Source of the DNA: Eudromia elegans
Taxonomy: Eukaryota > Chordata > Aves > Tinamiformes > Tinamidae
Length of the DNA: 64,000 nt
Direction of reading: 5' to 3'
Assembly (NCBI GenBank): GCA_003342815.1
Contig: PTEX01000295.1
Span: 766,883 to 830,882, forward strand
Under the pieces are notes generated by a model. It made no database searches. It saw nothing but the letters and a program-made list of their open reading frames with translations, and was not told where the DNA came from. This document shows positions 1 through 13,400 of the stretch, one piece after another. Each line of letters opens with the position of its first letter. Within the stretch, counting starts at the first letter, position 1. Made by a program: the position numbers and the translations under genes.

Positions 1-1231
1 AATAATGTGCACGACACTGCCTTGTTTGTTTTGGCCTGTGCAAAGCAGAGCCAAAGAATAGCTGGGATAACAACGTGTGCAGCAAATTGTGGTTTTAATT
101 AGCTTTTCTGGAATGCCACAACTGATTGTTTGTATTTAGTAATAAATAAATATGCAGAGTGTGTGTGTGTGTGTGCATCTATCTATATAAAATCATAAGG
201 TCTAGAATAGCATATAGAAGGAATCACTCCTGGGATTTAGTGAAGCACCCACCTTCTTCTTGTCTTCTCTGAGGGTTCATCACACTTTGGTGTCCTCCTG
301 CCCAGGGCTGGAGATGCCAGAGTGAGGGAGAAGCCTATGGGTAATCCTGGGAAGATCTAGGCAGTGGTCACAACTAGGACACCTATGTTTCATGGAGAAA
401 ATTAATTATTTCCAATAAATATATATATTTCTGATATAAAGTAAAAGCAAGGGCCTGCATATCATGCTTGGAGTAATGAACATTTGGTTTTGCTGGTGAG
501 ACCCTGTGAAAAGGTCCAGGGATGTCCATTACTATTGGCGCCATCTAAGTTCTCCCTTTCTCCTAAGCTATAACATGTGTCTAGGAATACGTATTTTCTA
601 CAAAGGATGTCAGAAAACAACAAGAACAAAAGAGAAATTCTAGGGTGAGCTTGATTGCAAAGTATAGGGGATCTTTTGGGACTCCAGTGGACTAACAGTA
701 AGGTCATTCACTGTATATACTGTATTCACTAGCACAGGAGCAGAGGAACATCTCTCCCAGGAGACCCTCACGATCTCAAGCAAAGGAATTGATCCAGGTA
801 ATGTCCACCCCACAAACCCTTACATCACTTAAATATCCATGTCACTTAAACGCCACATGTGTGAGCAGGATGCACCCATGGGGCCAAACATATATTGCCA
901 ACAGTATTTTGTGGTCCTCCAGTGCTTCAGAGGAGAGCAAACACACCACCAAAGAAGTTGGGAAGCAAAGGATGGGAAACAGCATGCACACACACATATT
1001 TCCCGGAGGGAAGGGCTTTGGAGCAGAAGCTCGTGCTGCAGCACCTTGTGTGCAGGAGGGCAACAACAACAAGGCTGCGAAGCAGGAGGGCGCAGGCAGT
1101 GAGGCAGCCCCAGCGCTGAGCCCCAGGCCAGAGGCAACTCTGACTCATCAAGAGTGGAACCACAGACTCAACCACCACAGACATGAGCGTGAGTCCAGAT
1201 CTCTTGGTGTGGGAAGTGTCTGGACTGCTCC
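1..1231. other. Non-genic sequence with a short GT microsatellite
   Basis: No exon recognised. A (GT)8 run lies at 159-174, followed by a TATC/TATA-rich stretch. The part from about 790 to 1231 is richer in GC and has overlapping short reading frames on both strands, none with a recognisable domain. It may be the far 5' end of the CR1 element that follows, but I could only match CR1-type sequence from about 1232, where it aligns with 14,688 onward in the third CR1 copy. Confidence 0.5.
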
Positions 1232-1275
1232 ATGTCAGCAGGAAGTAGCAAAAATAACACCTGCCTTTGATGTGA

Positions 1276-2178
1276 GCAGGTGGGTGAACTGCTGAGCCTG
1301 GTGGTGATGCTGGAAGAGGAGACTGAGGAGCATGAGAGAACATGAGAAAGAAACAGCCTGATAGAGCTGCGCTCTGCAGTCGTCCCAGGAAGAGCACCCA
1401 GAGAACCCCTCAGTTCCATCCAAGGAACCTCTGCCCTCTTGCCATAGGGCACAGGGGACAGAATTAGCAGTAATGAACAGGAATGGAAAGGGGTCCCTGT
1501 TCGAGGTGGTAGGAGAAAACTTTCCCAGCCTACCTTGCCCATAAGTGACCACACTCAACATGTATGAGCCCCTGGAACCTGAGGACCAGACATATGAGGT
1601 CAAGAACCAAGGCCCATGTAGAGGGTTGTCTAGAGCAAGGCAGTCAAGTATACGCCTTAAGGTCACTCCTTCTAAGGAGAACCCACCACCTAAGTGGTGG
1701 ATGATTGTGGTGGGTGACTCCCTGCTGCAGGGCACAGAGACACCGATCTGCAGACTGGATGCCTTATCCAGAGAGGTCTGCTGCTTGCCAGGGGCTCAAA
1801 TAAGTCATTAGTCAGGAGTCTGACTATTATCCCCTGCTAGTGTTCCAGGTGCGCACTAATGATGCCATGCGGAAACTCACCGACATCAAGCAAGATTATA
1901 GAGCCCTAGGGAGGGCTCTCAAAGGCATGGGAGCCCAGGTCATGTTCTCCTCCATCCTACCAATGGGGGGAATGGATTCAAGGAGGAGAAGGTGGATATT
2001 ACAGGTTAACAACTGGCTGCGATGCTGGTCTTGACAACAGGGTTTTGGTTTCTATGACCATGGGACTCTGTTTGATGACCATCAGATAGTGGGGAATGAT
2101 GGGAACCATCTCAGCAGGAGGGAGGGGCACATCTTTGCCAAAAGCCTGGCCAACCTGGTTAGGAGGGCTTTAAACTAA
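1276..2178 (+). pseudogene. CR1 ORF1 remnant (coiled-coil plus SGNH-esterase-like domain)
   Basis: The 5' part encodes a short Glu/Leu-rich helix (ELLSLVV, with glutamates) like the coiled-coil region of CR1 ORF1. The next part carries a GDSL-type esterase signature: the GDS block with the candidate nucleophile serine is at 1,713-1,721 (VVGDSLLQGTE), a VxTND block is near 1,850, and an NHLSRREGHIFA block with the candidate catalytic histidine is near 2,105. CR1 ORF1 proteins with such esterase domains are known and are thought to act in the retrotransposition particle. The frame is interrupted by stops at about 1,295, 1,809 and 2,032. The tail ends LVRRALN at about 2,178. Confidence 0.75.
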
Positions 2179-2334
2179 GCAAGAAGAAGGAACGGGAGTG
2201 TCACATGGAAAGGGCCATCAACACCATGCAGCCAAAGTCAACGGGTATTCAACAGGAATATGGTAGTGGGAAGCGTGGACAGGACATGATTATAGAGGGC
2301 CCTCTTTCCTGAAATGCCTGTATACCAATGCGCA

Positions 2335-3740
2335 AAGCATGGGGAGTAAGCAGGACGAACTGGAGATCTATGTGCGATCCCAGCATCACAATCTCATAGG
2401 AATCATAGAAACATGGTGGGATAGCTCACACAACTGGAGTGCTGCCATGGAAGGCTACGTGCTCTTTAGGACAGACAGGCTGGGAAGACAAGGTGGTGGA
2501 GTTGCTCTGTATGTGAGAGAGCAACTGGAACACATGGAGCTCAAGTTAGTGGTGGATGATGAGCAAGTTGAGAGCCTGTGAGTGAGGGTTAAAGGGCAGG
2601 CTAAGGTGGGAGACGCTGGTGTTTGCTACAGTCTACCTGAACAAGATGAGGAAGGTGATGAGGCTTTCTATAATCAGCTAAGGCACATTTGGAACACAAT
2701 CTGGCAAAGGATGTTTGACACAAAAAACTTCTTCAAATATATTAACAGCAAAAGGAAGATCAGGGAAAAGGTGGATCCGTTGGTGAAGGGGGTGACCAGC
2801 GGCGTGAAGTCTAGTTGGAGATCTGTGGTTAGTGGTGTCCCCTAGGGGTCAATCCTCAGTTCAGTCCTGTTCAATATATTCATTAAGGACCTAGGTGAAG
2901 AGATGGAGTGCACCCTCAGCAAGTTTGCTGATGACACAAAACTGGGAGGAGCAGCTGATAGCCCTGAGGGCTGTGCTGCCATCCAGAGGGACCTGGACAG
3001 ACCAGGCAACTGTGCAGTGAGAAACCTCGTGAAGTTCAACAAGGACAAGTGCGAGGTCCTGCACCTGGGGCTGAGTAGTCTCAGATACCAGCACAGGCTG
3101 AGGACCAACCTTCTGGAGAGCAGCTCCGCAGAGAGGAACCTGAGCATCATGGTTGGACAAGTTGATCATGAGGCAGCAGTGTGCCCTCATGGCCAAGAAG
3201 GCCAATGGGATCCTGGGGTGCATTAAGAAGAGTGTCTTCAGCAGGTCCAGGGAGGTGATCATCCCCCTCCACTCAGCCCTGGTCAGGCCACACCTGTAGT
3301 ACTGTGTGCAGTTCTGGGCTCCTCAGCACAAGAGGGATGTGGAGCTGATGGAGAGAGTCCAGCGCAGGGCTACAAGGATGATCAGGGGCCTGGAATATCT
3401 GCCCTATGAGCAAAGGCTGAGAGAACTGACCCTGTTCATCTTGGAGAAGAGAATGCTGGGAGGGAACCTGATCAGGATCTATAAGTACCTCAAGGGAGGG
3501 AGCGAGGAGGATGGGGCAAGACTCTTTTCACTGATGGCAAGCGATAGGACTAGAGGAAATGGTCACAAACTGACGCACCAAAAGTTCACAGGAACTTAAG
3601 GAAAAATTTCTTAACGTTGAGGGTGACAGAGCCCTGGAACAGGCTGCCCAGAGAGGTTGTGGAGTTTCCTTCTCTGGAGATCTTCAAAACCCAGTGGATG
3701 TCACCCTGCGCCATGTGCCTGCATGTGCAGGGGCGTTGGA
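2335..3740 (+). pseudogene. CR1 ORF2 remnant (endonuclease and reverse transcriptase)
   Basis: ORF2 normally provides an APE-type endonuclease and a reverse transcriptase. Visible here are an endonuclease fragment (IIETWWDSS, then GGGVALYVREQ, 2,339-2,580), a short linker (NFFKYINSKRK), and then the polymerase catalytic block FADDTK at 2,924-2,941. The C-terminal region follows ([20 protein letters not shown], about 3,358-3,417). The endonuclease C-terminus and the RT fingers are missing, so this is an internal deletion. Stops at 2,579 and 2,843 and later frame changes make it a pseudogene. Confidence 0.85.
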
Positions 3741-3793
3741 CTAGATGATCTCTAGAGGTCCCTTCCAACCTTAAGGATTCAATGATACTATGG

Positions 3794-6700
3794 TGTATAT
3801 ATAGCGATAAACAATAATGAGGTTTTTTTCCAGTTTTAGTGGGGCTTATTACAAATCACATCCCACAAAAGATATGCTTTAATTTCTGTCCAAGTGACAC
3901 CTCTTAAGGGAAGCACCAGAAGAGGTTACAATTCTTGCAGCCAGTTGCTTTGTGTGAAAAGCCATTGCAGAAGGCCAGCATAAGGACACAATATTTGCTT
4001 AGCAAAGTTCCTTTAAAGCAGTGATTACAATCCATCATATTCCTCAATCACTCTGATTGCAACCATTGCTTTTTTCTGTAGTTGCCTTCTCACTGAGCAC
4101 CCAACTTGACCAAGAGGAAATTATCACTGAGGTCAAATCCAGCACTGGGGGATATCGATGGAGGCACAAAATTTCTGCCATTTCCTTGCTTGTTAATGTG
4201 GTTTCTGGAGTAACAACCACAACGACAAGGTACTGCAAGTACGTGTGTGAGAGCAAGCCAAAGTGCTGCAAAGCTGATCACAGTGGAGCAGAAAGGCAAG
4301 AGTCTGCTGAGCTCTTGCTCAACGTACAGCATCCATACAACAGATGAGACACAAAGAAGAAAGCCTCACCAATACCTTAAGCATCATTCTCCTCTCCTCA
4401 CACACCACTTAGAGGAAGAAATTCCCAGCTTGTGTTCCCGGCTGCGGTGAGATTTCCTTTATTATCCTTTTCCTTTCTGGCGCAGCAGCCAAAAGCAAGG
4501 CAGAGTTTAGCCCACAGTTGCTGGTCTCCAGCAAAACTGCAGCATCTGGTTCTGTGTCTTGCGGTATCCTTTCAAGCACACTGCGGGCAGATGCTGAGCA
4601 CATGTATGAAGGGAAAGCGCTGCAGACCACTTGAAGCACTGCTGGGAGAAGGCCGTGAGCGCTCCACAGTACTGGGCTGGCTGGCGTCTCCTTTGTGGCC
4701 TCGTTCCGTGGTTGCAGCCTGCTCTGCAAACACGTGGGGGTGGTTGAGTTCCTCCTATGCCCGTATGCAGAGGCTGCGAAGATGCTCACACTTGTGGATC
4801 GTGCACAATGCAAACCTCTTTTTTTTTTCAATATGGATTGATGCACCTCTTTTGGGGTCAGCTTAGGTAACAGTCACAGCTATGAATGCCTTGCAGGGGA
4901 ACCTCCAAGGTCTGGGCAAGATGTTATGGTAAAATCAGTTCCTGGGCTGGTGAAGCCACTTGGGAATACCTCAGGAGGAGCATCACTATGCCCGTTGCTG
5001 AAAGCTGCAGAGGAAAGTCCAGACTCAGGTCCTTTCCTGTGTGTAAACACAGGAGAGCTGAGCCATGAACCAGCACTCGGCAGCAGTTCCCAAACACCTG
5101 GCAGATCCCACCAAGGTGGACATAGCCAGAGAGGTGACTCTGTACACCCTCAACAAGCATTTAACTGATTGCAGTGTCGGGCTGGAGGTTGAAAAAAACT
5201 GGTTCTGTGAGGCTTAAGTGAAGGCGAAAGCTTAATTTGCCCCCTCTTGTGTTTGCTCCAAACTTGGATGTTTCCTTAGCATGTGCATATTCCAGTTTAT
5301 ATCATCGAAAGTAATGTGACATTTGGTGTTAAGATTGCAAATGCTAACCTCTCTTAATTTTTTATGCAATCATATTGCTTTAGGAAGCTTTTCCCTAACC
5401 TGAGCTGTGAGATAGGAGGTGAGCAAATCTGTTGGGCTTTTCCCCCCAAAATACGGGGAAAATCCCCTCTCAGTCTTCTCCTATTCAGGCCAAACAGGCC
5501 TATCTTGCTTAGTCTTTCCGCATCAGATGCTCCAGTCTCTTAATCATCATCTAGACCCTCTCTAGACAGGAAGACTCACATGTCAAACAGAGCACCATAG
5601 CAGAGGTTGCTCTTGGCAGGCAGATATTTTACCTGCAGAGATTGCACACAAATGTGGGAGATTAGCTAATGTCAGAACATTAAGGATGTGGTGGCTGCTA
5701 AAGACCTTCACTTCCAGAAGGAGCAGAGCTTGAGAGCAGGACCCTCTTTTGTAACACCACCATAAATCCCCCTAGGGTTCTTTAAAACAATTTAATGAGC
5801 CCTTGCTCCAGCAGAGCTTTAGGGAACCTGGTAGCAACACAGGGTGGGTTTCAGGAGGTGCTCAAGCATCTAGATGTCCAGAGGAGCATCTAGGTGGCTT
5901 CCAACTTTGCAGAAGTGTGTGGTACCCTGTCCAGGCTGCCAGGCCTTGAACACTGCATGTGCAAAACCTGACAGCACCTGAATAGTTTCCCCATCCTTTA
6001 GTGCTTTTTCCCCTAGAGGGAAAAAAGAAAGAAGAAAATGCTACTAGTCTGCAAGCTCATAAGCCCTCCAACCCGTTGGAGCTTCATGTAAGTGCTAGAA
6101 TTAATATAAACAGAAAATTACACCGTTACAGCTGCATGTGGTGTTATAATTCCCCAAGAATGCAGCTCAGCCACGGGTGCATCGTATGCGCCACGCTGTC
6201 GCCAAATTTGCAGATGTTCAGCCTTACTTTTATTAAGCATGACAATGCCCAGCAGGATATATTTTCCCTGATTATCCTCAAATGGAGAGGGATATTAAAA
6301 GGCAGGATAATTAAAAATATATGCCTCCAAAACAAAGGATGTGTCTTCGTTTTTTTCCGAGCAGCGCTTTGAAATAGTTCACATTTCTCGGCTGGCTCAT
6401 GTGTATAGAGAAGCAAGAGGATGTCTTAAATTCAGACATATGTCTTCATTCTGTTTAATGTGCCAGAACAAAAACATAGCTGGAGACCACCATGAACCGT
6501 TTTTTCCGCAGTGGCTCATCAGTGAATGCTCCTAATTCAGCCGCGTGATTTCCAGGACAGATTTTGCAGATAGACTCTATCATTCTCCTTCAGGTTCTCT
6601 GTATCTGCTAAATTTTGCAGTGAGAATGCTTCAGAGCTATTTGTTTTACCAGAGACTCTCAGAGTCAGAGGCATTAAGTCTGTGTTGTTGTTGATTTTTT

Positions 6701-9633
6701 TTTTCACATTTGCACAGGAACACACATGAAGGGATGTGGCGCAGGAAAAGCAGCAAGTTATTTCATTAAATAGTCCCAGATACTTATGACAAGCCCCTAA
6801 ATAACCACTGGGCGTCAAGGTCTTAAAGGATGAGGATCTGAGGCAAGCAAACAGCATTATGAGGACGACAGATAGCAGGACAGAAGGCAGGAAAACACAG
6901 GTACTGATTTAGTGCGGTACAACAGGGAGCAAGAGCAAAGAAGAAGTCAAGAGATGCAGCCAGGGTGAAGGGACATGCAAGGGAAGTGGGTGCTGAAAAC
7001 TCAGATGAGATAGGTTTACAGTTCAGCCCAGGATGGTGCAGTTACTGCTGTGCACAAAAAAAAAAAAAACAGTGCAAACTGAGTTTGCAAAATTGTAGGA
7101 GACACAGGGGAGATGAGGCAGCCGACGGCAGCATTACCACTGCCTCGAAGCCAGCAGATAGCAGTATGTGTGGCTGCGAGGGCCAGGCCAGACACCCAGC
7201 AGAAGCCCAAGGGGCTATTTATAAAGAAGGGGGTTTAAAATAGCTGGCTCTCGGTGGGTGGTGCCGCTTGCTGCTTGCAGGGGAAGGAGCAAGGCTCTGG
7301 CTTGCATCCAACTCACCCCTACACCGAGGACGCATGAGCCTGCACCGCGGCCACCTTGTGCTCAGCTGAGGCGCATCTGCAAACATCTCAGTGCTGTGAG
7401 CGAAGGAAACGAGATTTCCACACCCTTGCTCCACTCCGTCAAGCTTGGAGCTCTCCCCTAATACATCTTGGTATCCTGTGGGTGTCAGGATGCAGCATCC
7501 ACTGGCATGACCAGCCCTACAGAGGGCAGAATTGGGAATAGAAACGTAAAAAAAGAAATTGAAATGGAAAGCAGAACTTGGGCAGAATTTACGCTCTTAA
7601 AGTCAAATGGGTGATCCTGAAAATCCCCAACCTCCTGCCTTATCTCAGGAGGCCTAACGTCTGTGGACACCTCTGTTTTGATCTTAAAGCTCCCCAGACA
7701 TCTAACACTCCATCAGAAGAGCATCAAGAGTGACAGAACTAAGTGGCCAAGATGCCTGGCTTTTATCCAAAGGGCCTTTGGTGTCAAACATCTAAGGAGG
7801 CTTTGGAGTAGGACCTGGGACTTCCAATTCCAGCATCCCTGAGTGCTGTGCTCCCCAAGGTGCTGATCCTCTGAACTTTCCATAGGGCCAAAATCAGAAA
7901 GTAGCTCCTCACTCCAAGTGGTTTCTGCTGTTTGGTTAAAAAAAAAAAAAAAAAAGTAGGAGGTAGAGGTAATGTAGGAGGTAGATGTTCACCTACAAGA
8001 GGCCAGAACCCAAGAGACCAAGTCATGCTGGCACAGGCATCCCAACCTGGGCTGCCCTCTCTACCTTGCCGGCAGATTTCTATAGAAATCTGAAAGGCCG
8101 AATGCTGCATGGAGGAGAGTCCCAGGTACTACTCAGAGACCTTCACGTACGTATAACTAGGGCTTTACTGACAAATAATTGGTGATGTGCAGCTACTTCC
8201 TCTGGTCCATGAATGACACCCTGTTAAAATATGAGTGGCTACAGACCAAGACAGAGGGCTCGTGCCAAGGTGTCTCCTGGCCTTGAACATTCCCTCACCT
8301 GCTCTTGGTTTCTGTAACACCTGCTGGAGGATTTCACTGCCCAGCTATGTCAAAGGAGGCTTTGGATCCTGTATAAGCTCCAGGGCCACAGCCAAAACTT
8401 CCAGGACTTTGAACTGTGATGGACAGAGAAAGGGAGAAGGAGACTGAAGGAAGCATTTTGAAGCCAGGACTAGAGGTAAACTTTTGCTTCCGATAATGCT
8501 GGCTTAACATGCAGTGCTATAATATGCTTATTTTTCGCTAACCATCCAGGAGGGGAGGTTGGTCTGAACTGTGTATCATGGCAAAGCAATTCTATTTTTG
8601 CTTCAGCTTTTACCACTTTCCTTTAGTAGCATTTTCTGTGTTGCTATATGGGCGAGCAAGATGAGAAAGCTGCATTGAACATGCTCAAAGTTCCTGCCAC
8701 TCTCATCAGTGCTTCTCTTTGCTTTATACCAGGCAATTGGCAGAAATCTATCCAGAGATCCTAAATGCCCAGTGTTTCCTTGATTTTAAGAGAAGTCTGA
8801 GCTGAAAGGGTTAACTCACATAAGCTTATCAGAGTGAAATTTCTTACCTGTAGCGTTATTTCCTCCTCCTAGGATCTCCTGGGTGCAGGGATGAAGTAAT
8901 TCAAATGTCTTTCTGCTGCTGAAGGCAGAGGAGAGATGCTGAAAGTGAGATGCTCTGCAGAAATGCTCCCATGTGTCCCTGACCAAGAATGACTTTTGTG
9001 CTAAAGAGTTTAAAAAAACTAAACGCAAAAAGCTCTCTTAATCTATGCGACACAATCAATAAATGATAAGGACCCCAGCAGCAGGAGAGGCAAGTCCTAT
9101 AAGATAACTTTGGCACTTGCAAAAGCCTCAGGGAGAATTAAAACCTGCTGTAGGGCTCACTGCCAGTCGCGCCATCCTCTCCTAAGTCACGGAGCCTCGC
9201 TGTAATGGGCTGACTAGATCGCTTCCTGGAAAGCTATGCCCAGTTTGGCAAAAAGCACGGGTTTCTTTGCATATTCATTGGTCTCTAAACTGATGAGGGT
9301 GCTTTATGAAGTTATTAATTCTGTGTGCAAGCATGCTAAGTTAAAAGCTGGGTAAGAGAGACTTACTTTTGCTGAAATATGTGACAATATATCCTTCTTC
9401 ATCTAGACTTGGATATGGTATGCAATTTGCAGACAAAAATGGGTATTTGGAGAAATGAGAGAGTGAAGAAGCAGAGAATTTGTTTAACACAAAGTCCAAC
9501 ATAAAGAGTGTGCCAGTACCCAAGCTTTCTTAATACTCAAGACTAATCCTTGGTATAGAGCTGTCATCCCTACCTTGCCTTTGCAGGCCAAGATCTGGCG
9601 CTGGCTGCAGGATCTTCTCCGATCACACACACA
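3794..9633. other. Non-genic sequence, no exon recognised
   Basis: AT-rich unique DNA. Open frames here are short and lack recognisable motifs. It contains one probable ancient CR1 scrap (5,445-5,600), a 14-A run at 7,056-7,069 and an 18-A run at 7,938-7,955. Otherwise I see nothing I can name. Confidence 0.6.
5445..5600 (-). mobile_element. Probable ancient CR1 fragment, antisense
   Basis: The plus strand shows the typical order of an antisense CR1 3' region: 'cagtcttctcctattcagg' with 'ccaaacaggcc', then 'tgctccagtctcttaatcat', then 'accctctctagac'. This matches in layout the reverse complement of the better preserved copies (clip sites around the [13 protein letters not shown] region). 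It is diverged and short; assignment rests on order and spacing of short blocks only. Confidence 0.5.
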
Positions 9634-10450
9634 TTCAGGGACCTGGACAGGCTGGCACCTCATGAAGTTCAGCTAAGGCAAGTGCAGGGTCCTGCACCTA
9701 GGGAGGAATAACTCTTCGCATCAGATAGGTTGAGAGTTGACCTGCTGGAGAGCAGCTCTGCAGAGAAGGACCTGGGCATCTTGGTGGACAACAAGGTGAC
9801 CATGAGCCAACAATGTGCGCTTGTGACCAAGAAGGCCAACGGATGGTACGCTGGGGTACATTAGGAAGAGTGCTACCAGCAGGTCAAGGGAGGTGATCCT
9901 GCCCCTCTACTCAGTCCTGGTGAGGCCACATCTGGAATGTTGCATCCAGCTCTGGGCTTCCCAGTACAAGAGGTACATGGAGGTACTGGAAAAAGTCCAG
10001 TGTAGGGCTAAGATTATCAGGGGACTGGAATATCTTGTCTTATGAGGGCAGGCTGAGAGAGCTGGGCCTGCTCACCATGGAGACAAGAAAGCTGAGAGGG
10101 GATCTTCTCAATAGTATGAATACATTATGGGAAGAGATGAAGAGATGGGGACCAGAATCTTTTTAGTAGTGCCCAGAGACAAGACAAGAGGCAATAGCAA
10201 CAAGCTGAAGCACAGGAAGTTCCACTTGAACTTGAGGGGAAGCTTGACTCTGAGGGTGCCAGAGCCCTGGAATAGGCTGCCCAGAGAGGTTGTGGAGTCT
10301 CCTTCTCTGGAGATATTCAACCCCTCACCTCCCCTGGACATGATCCTGTGCAACATACTCCAGGTGATCCTACTTGTGTAGGGGGTGATGGAACAGATAG
10401 TCTCCAAAGGTCCTTTCCAACCCTAATCGTTGTGATTCTGCTTTTTGATT
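9634..10450 (+). mobile_element. CR1 LINE, 5'-truncated 3' portion
   Basis: Starts in the middle of the reverse transcriptase C-terminal region (a 'cagggacctggacaggctgg' block) and runs through the conserved CR1 3' end ('ctccaaaggtcctttcc', then 'aaccctaatcgttgtgattctg') with two ATTCTG-type tail units at about 10,435-10,462. The frame is broken. 5' truncation is the usual state of CR1 copies. A 99-codon minus-strand reading frame and an 84-codon plus frame inside it are incidental. Confidence 0.9.
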
Positions 10451-10462
10451 CTGCTTTATATT

Positions 10463-13400
10463 TGATGTTTTTCTTGGTTTCCTTTCAGCACAACATCCTT
10501 TCTTTAAAAAAAACAGTAGCTACTACAGCTCAGTCTTAGTGTATATAGCCTAGAAAGATGAATACACTTCCTAGACAAGGAAATTCAAGGCAATACGCAA
10601 GCCACATATTGGAAAAGCAGCCCATGGCAGAGAAGACGGCATGTATTTAAGTCAACTTCATCTCACCCTTTGCTCTCAGAAATGCTGGCCTCCATAGCCA
10701 TTGAGATTGTCAGACCGTCTCTATCAGTTAAAATAGAAGGATTTCCTTCTAGTTTGCATGGGAGGCAAAGCTTTGCCCAGTTTCAACAGGAGCAAGGTTG
10801 GAGTCTTCACATCAGTCAGGACTGAGGGGCGAAGGAGACAAAGAACACTGAGTTCCCCTTACCCGCTGCCCCGCTCCAAGTTAATTCAGCCCTGGCTTTT
10901 GCTGATCAAAGTTCCTACTTCGCAGAATATTGTGATTTATGGGTGTTGGAAGTGTGCAATAATGCTGAGCTAATGTGGTTTTGCACTTAAGTAAACATGT
11001 TTTCAGAGTTACTAATGCATGACAGAGAAGTCTCCCCTGAATGAGAAGAAAGGAAAACAGCTCTATGAAAGGAGCAGCGGGCCACATTGTCAGAGAAAAC
11101 ACTGCAGCAGTAAGTCTGCAAATCCGTATTTTAGCCTTTGATAAAGAACAATTTTTTCTAATTACAGGTCTGCAGACCAAGCATCCCATTATATCCAGGC
11201 ATCTACCTACGGCTTTTGATTTTTTTTTTTTTTTAATCAAGCAAAAGGTACAATTTATTCTCGGTCTTAGACCTGCAAGACACAAATATCCCAAATGGTC
11301 TTTGACTGAAGGGAAAGCAAATCAAAAGCAATTACCTTCATCACCCATGAAAGGATAAACAGCATTTCTGCCATGAGCTATATACTACTATTCATTTTTT
11401 CCCAGCTGATAGAGCCTCAGTATGTTTTTTAAATCTGACTAGCATACGTCTGAGAAGAGCAATGCATCATTTTAACTAAAAAAAGAAAAAAATGTTTGTT
11501 TTTGTTTTAAAAGACTCCTTTGGCTAGCTGTTTGGGTTTGGGAGGTGATCTTCATGCACGGCTGCACAACCTCAAGGTCCATGCACCTACTGTTTTCTTC
11601 AAGTGAAATAGTAAAATAAAGCACTGCTTTTGTTTGATGTATTTTTAATGTACGCTCCAAAGGATCTTGTTTGATAAACTGTCATGAGAAACGGACCTTC
11701 CATAGCATTTCCTACTGCCACACATGGTTTTGATCTATAAAGTAAACCACAATAAGAAAACCACGTGTTAACAGCGTGGGAACGCCAAGAAGAGAGACCT
11801 TTCCTATAGAGTTTTGAACGTGGTGAGAATTCTAGAGAGTTTTGGGCCACTGACATCTCTTTCATCAATGAGACACATCCCAGAGCTTGGTCCCAATAAC
11901 AAAAGTGACTTCAACCAGCAAAGCAGGAAAATGGAGTGAAACAAAGGTGAGAAGATATGGAAAGTCATCTGTAAGAGGATGGTAAGCTCACTAGATATTT
12001 TGTGGTTTGGTGTGAGAGGGCACTGTAATGATGGAGCAGATTGATATCAAGATGCTTCAGGATCCAACAAGTCTCAGAGGAGAAACCCAAGTGGTCAGAC
12101 CTTAACCTAGAGTTACAAAAAACACTGGGTTACATGCTAAGCGTCCGAGTATCCAGAGCCAGCTGGCAATGCCCACTAGACACCATGTCAAAACAAAGCA
12201 CTACTCTCTTGGTCTTGGGGGACACAGTGCCCTTTAGAGACTTGCTCTTGGAAGCATCTTCATGATGCCAACAGAACCACCCAAGCGAGACAAATTCCTG
12301 CAGGAATAAGGACCTTTGCTAATGAAAAGAAGTATGAGAGACAAGACATATATGACTGAGCTCTGTGACAACCTGGGCAGCATGGAGAGGGGGAAAGGGG
12401 AGCAGTAAGTTGTCATCTCCTGCCTCATGAGCTGAGGAATGTTGCACAAAACCAGTAGTTATGAGGTCCAAAACAAGGAGACACTGTGCTGTGAAATCCC
12501 CCACTGTGGGACAACATGGGTGCTTGGACTTTGCATGCCTTCAAAAATATTAGACTATTGCACTAAGGAAAAGCTTACATGCTGCCAAAGAAGTCCGACC
12601 TCCGTATCATGGGGGAAAGGGGATAGTATTTGAGGAAAGTATCTTGGCCTGATTTTAAATACTCCCCTAGGCATCCACTGCTGGTAAAGGGAGCAAAGGA
12701 CTTCATAGAGCTCCCGGATTATTTGAAATGTCTGTTTTTATATTATATTCTCCTGTGCATGTTGTTGTGAAAAAAAAAGCAGGGCTGGCAATATGAAGAC
12801 AGAAGAGAAAGGGGGAGGTAAAGGAAATAAAGCCAAAGATCACAGAGATCTTGCTGGAGAGAATTGCCTTCTCAGCTATGCTCCCCAGGCCCTCGGGCAG
12901 GTAAACAATCTTGTGTTAATACACAACCTCATCACCACAGAGTGCTTCCTAAATACTCATGCACCAAACGTGCTCCCTCTCTGCAATACCTTAGAATTTC
13001 CCACCACCGTTGAAGTGAATGAGTTCAACAGGTCGTCTCACTACCAGAAGTGAGAGTCTCTCCATCCAAGCACATGCACTCGTGAGCTAGTGTCTTGAAT
13101 GAGAAGTAAGCTTAAGCATTTATGCATGCTGGGACTCTTGTGGCATTGACAGAGTCAGCTCTGTGATGGCAGAAGAGTAAAAACCTAAAATAGATACGTG
13201 CGCACACAAAAATGCAGAAAGAGTGTTTCTTTTTATGTCTGTCTGCTATGCTTAGTGGGCTTTCTTGGCGAAGCTGGAGCTAAATATTGCTGAAAATAGC
13301 ATAGTACTGCATTTATTTCAAAGCAATGTCTGTATTTGTTCTGTGCACTGGGTGGGCAGGAAGCTTCATTTCATAAATCACTTTCAGCGAGACAGTAGGC

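Larger units (their letters stand above)
1232..3790 (+). mobile_element. CR1 LINE, near full-length but decayed
   Basis: Non-LTR retrotransposon of the CR1 clade. In order it shows an ORF1 remnant with an esterase-like domain, an ORF2 remnant with endonuclease and reverse transcriptase pieces, and the conserved CR1 3' end (ACTAGATGATCTCTAGAGG, then 'cttccaacctta') with an ATTCAATG/ATACTATG tail at 3,775-3,793. Reading frames are broken by stops, frameshifts and an internal deletion between the endonuclease and polymerase parts (about 2,690-2,710). An old insertion with no autonomous activity expected. No target-site duplication could be defined. Confidence 0.9.
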
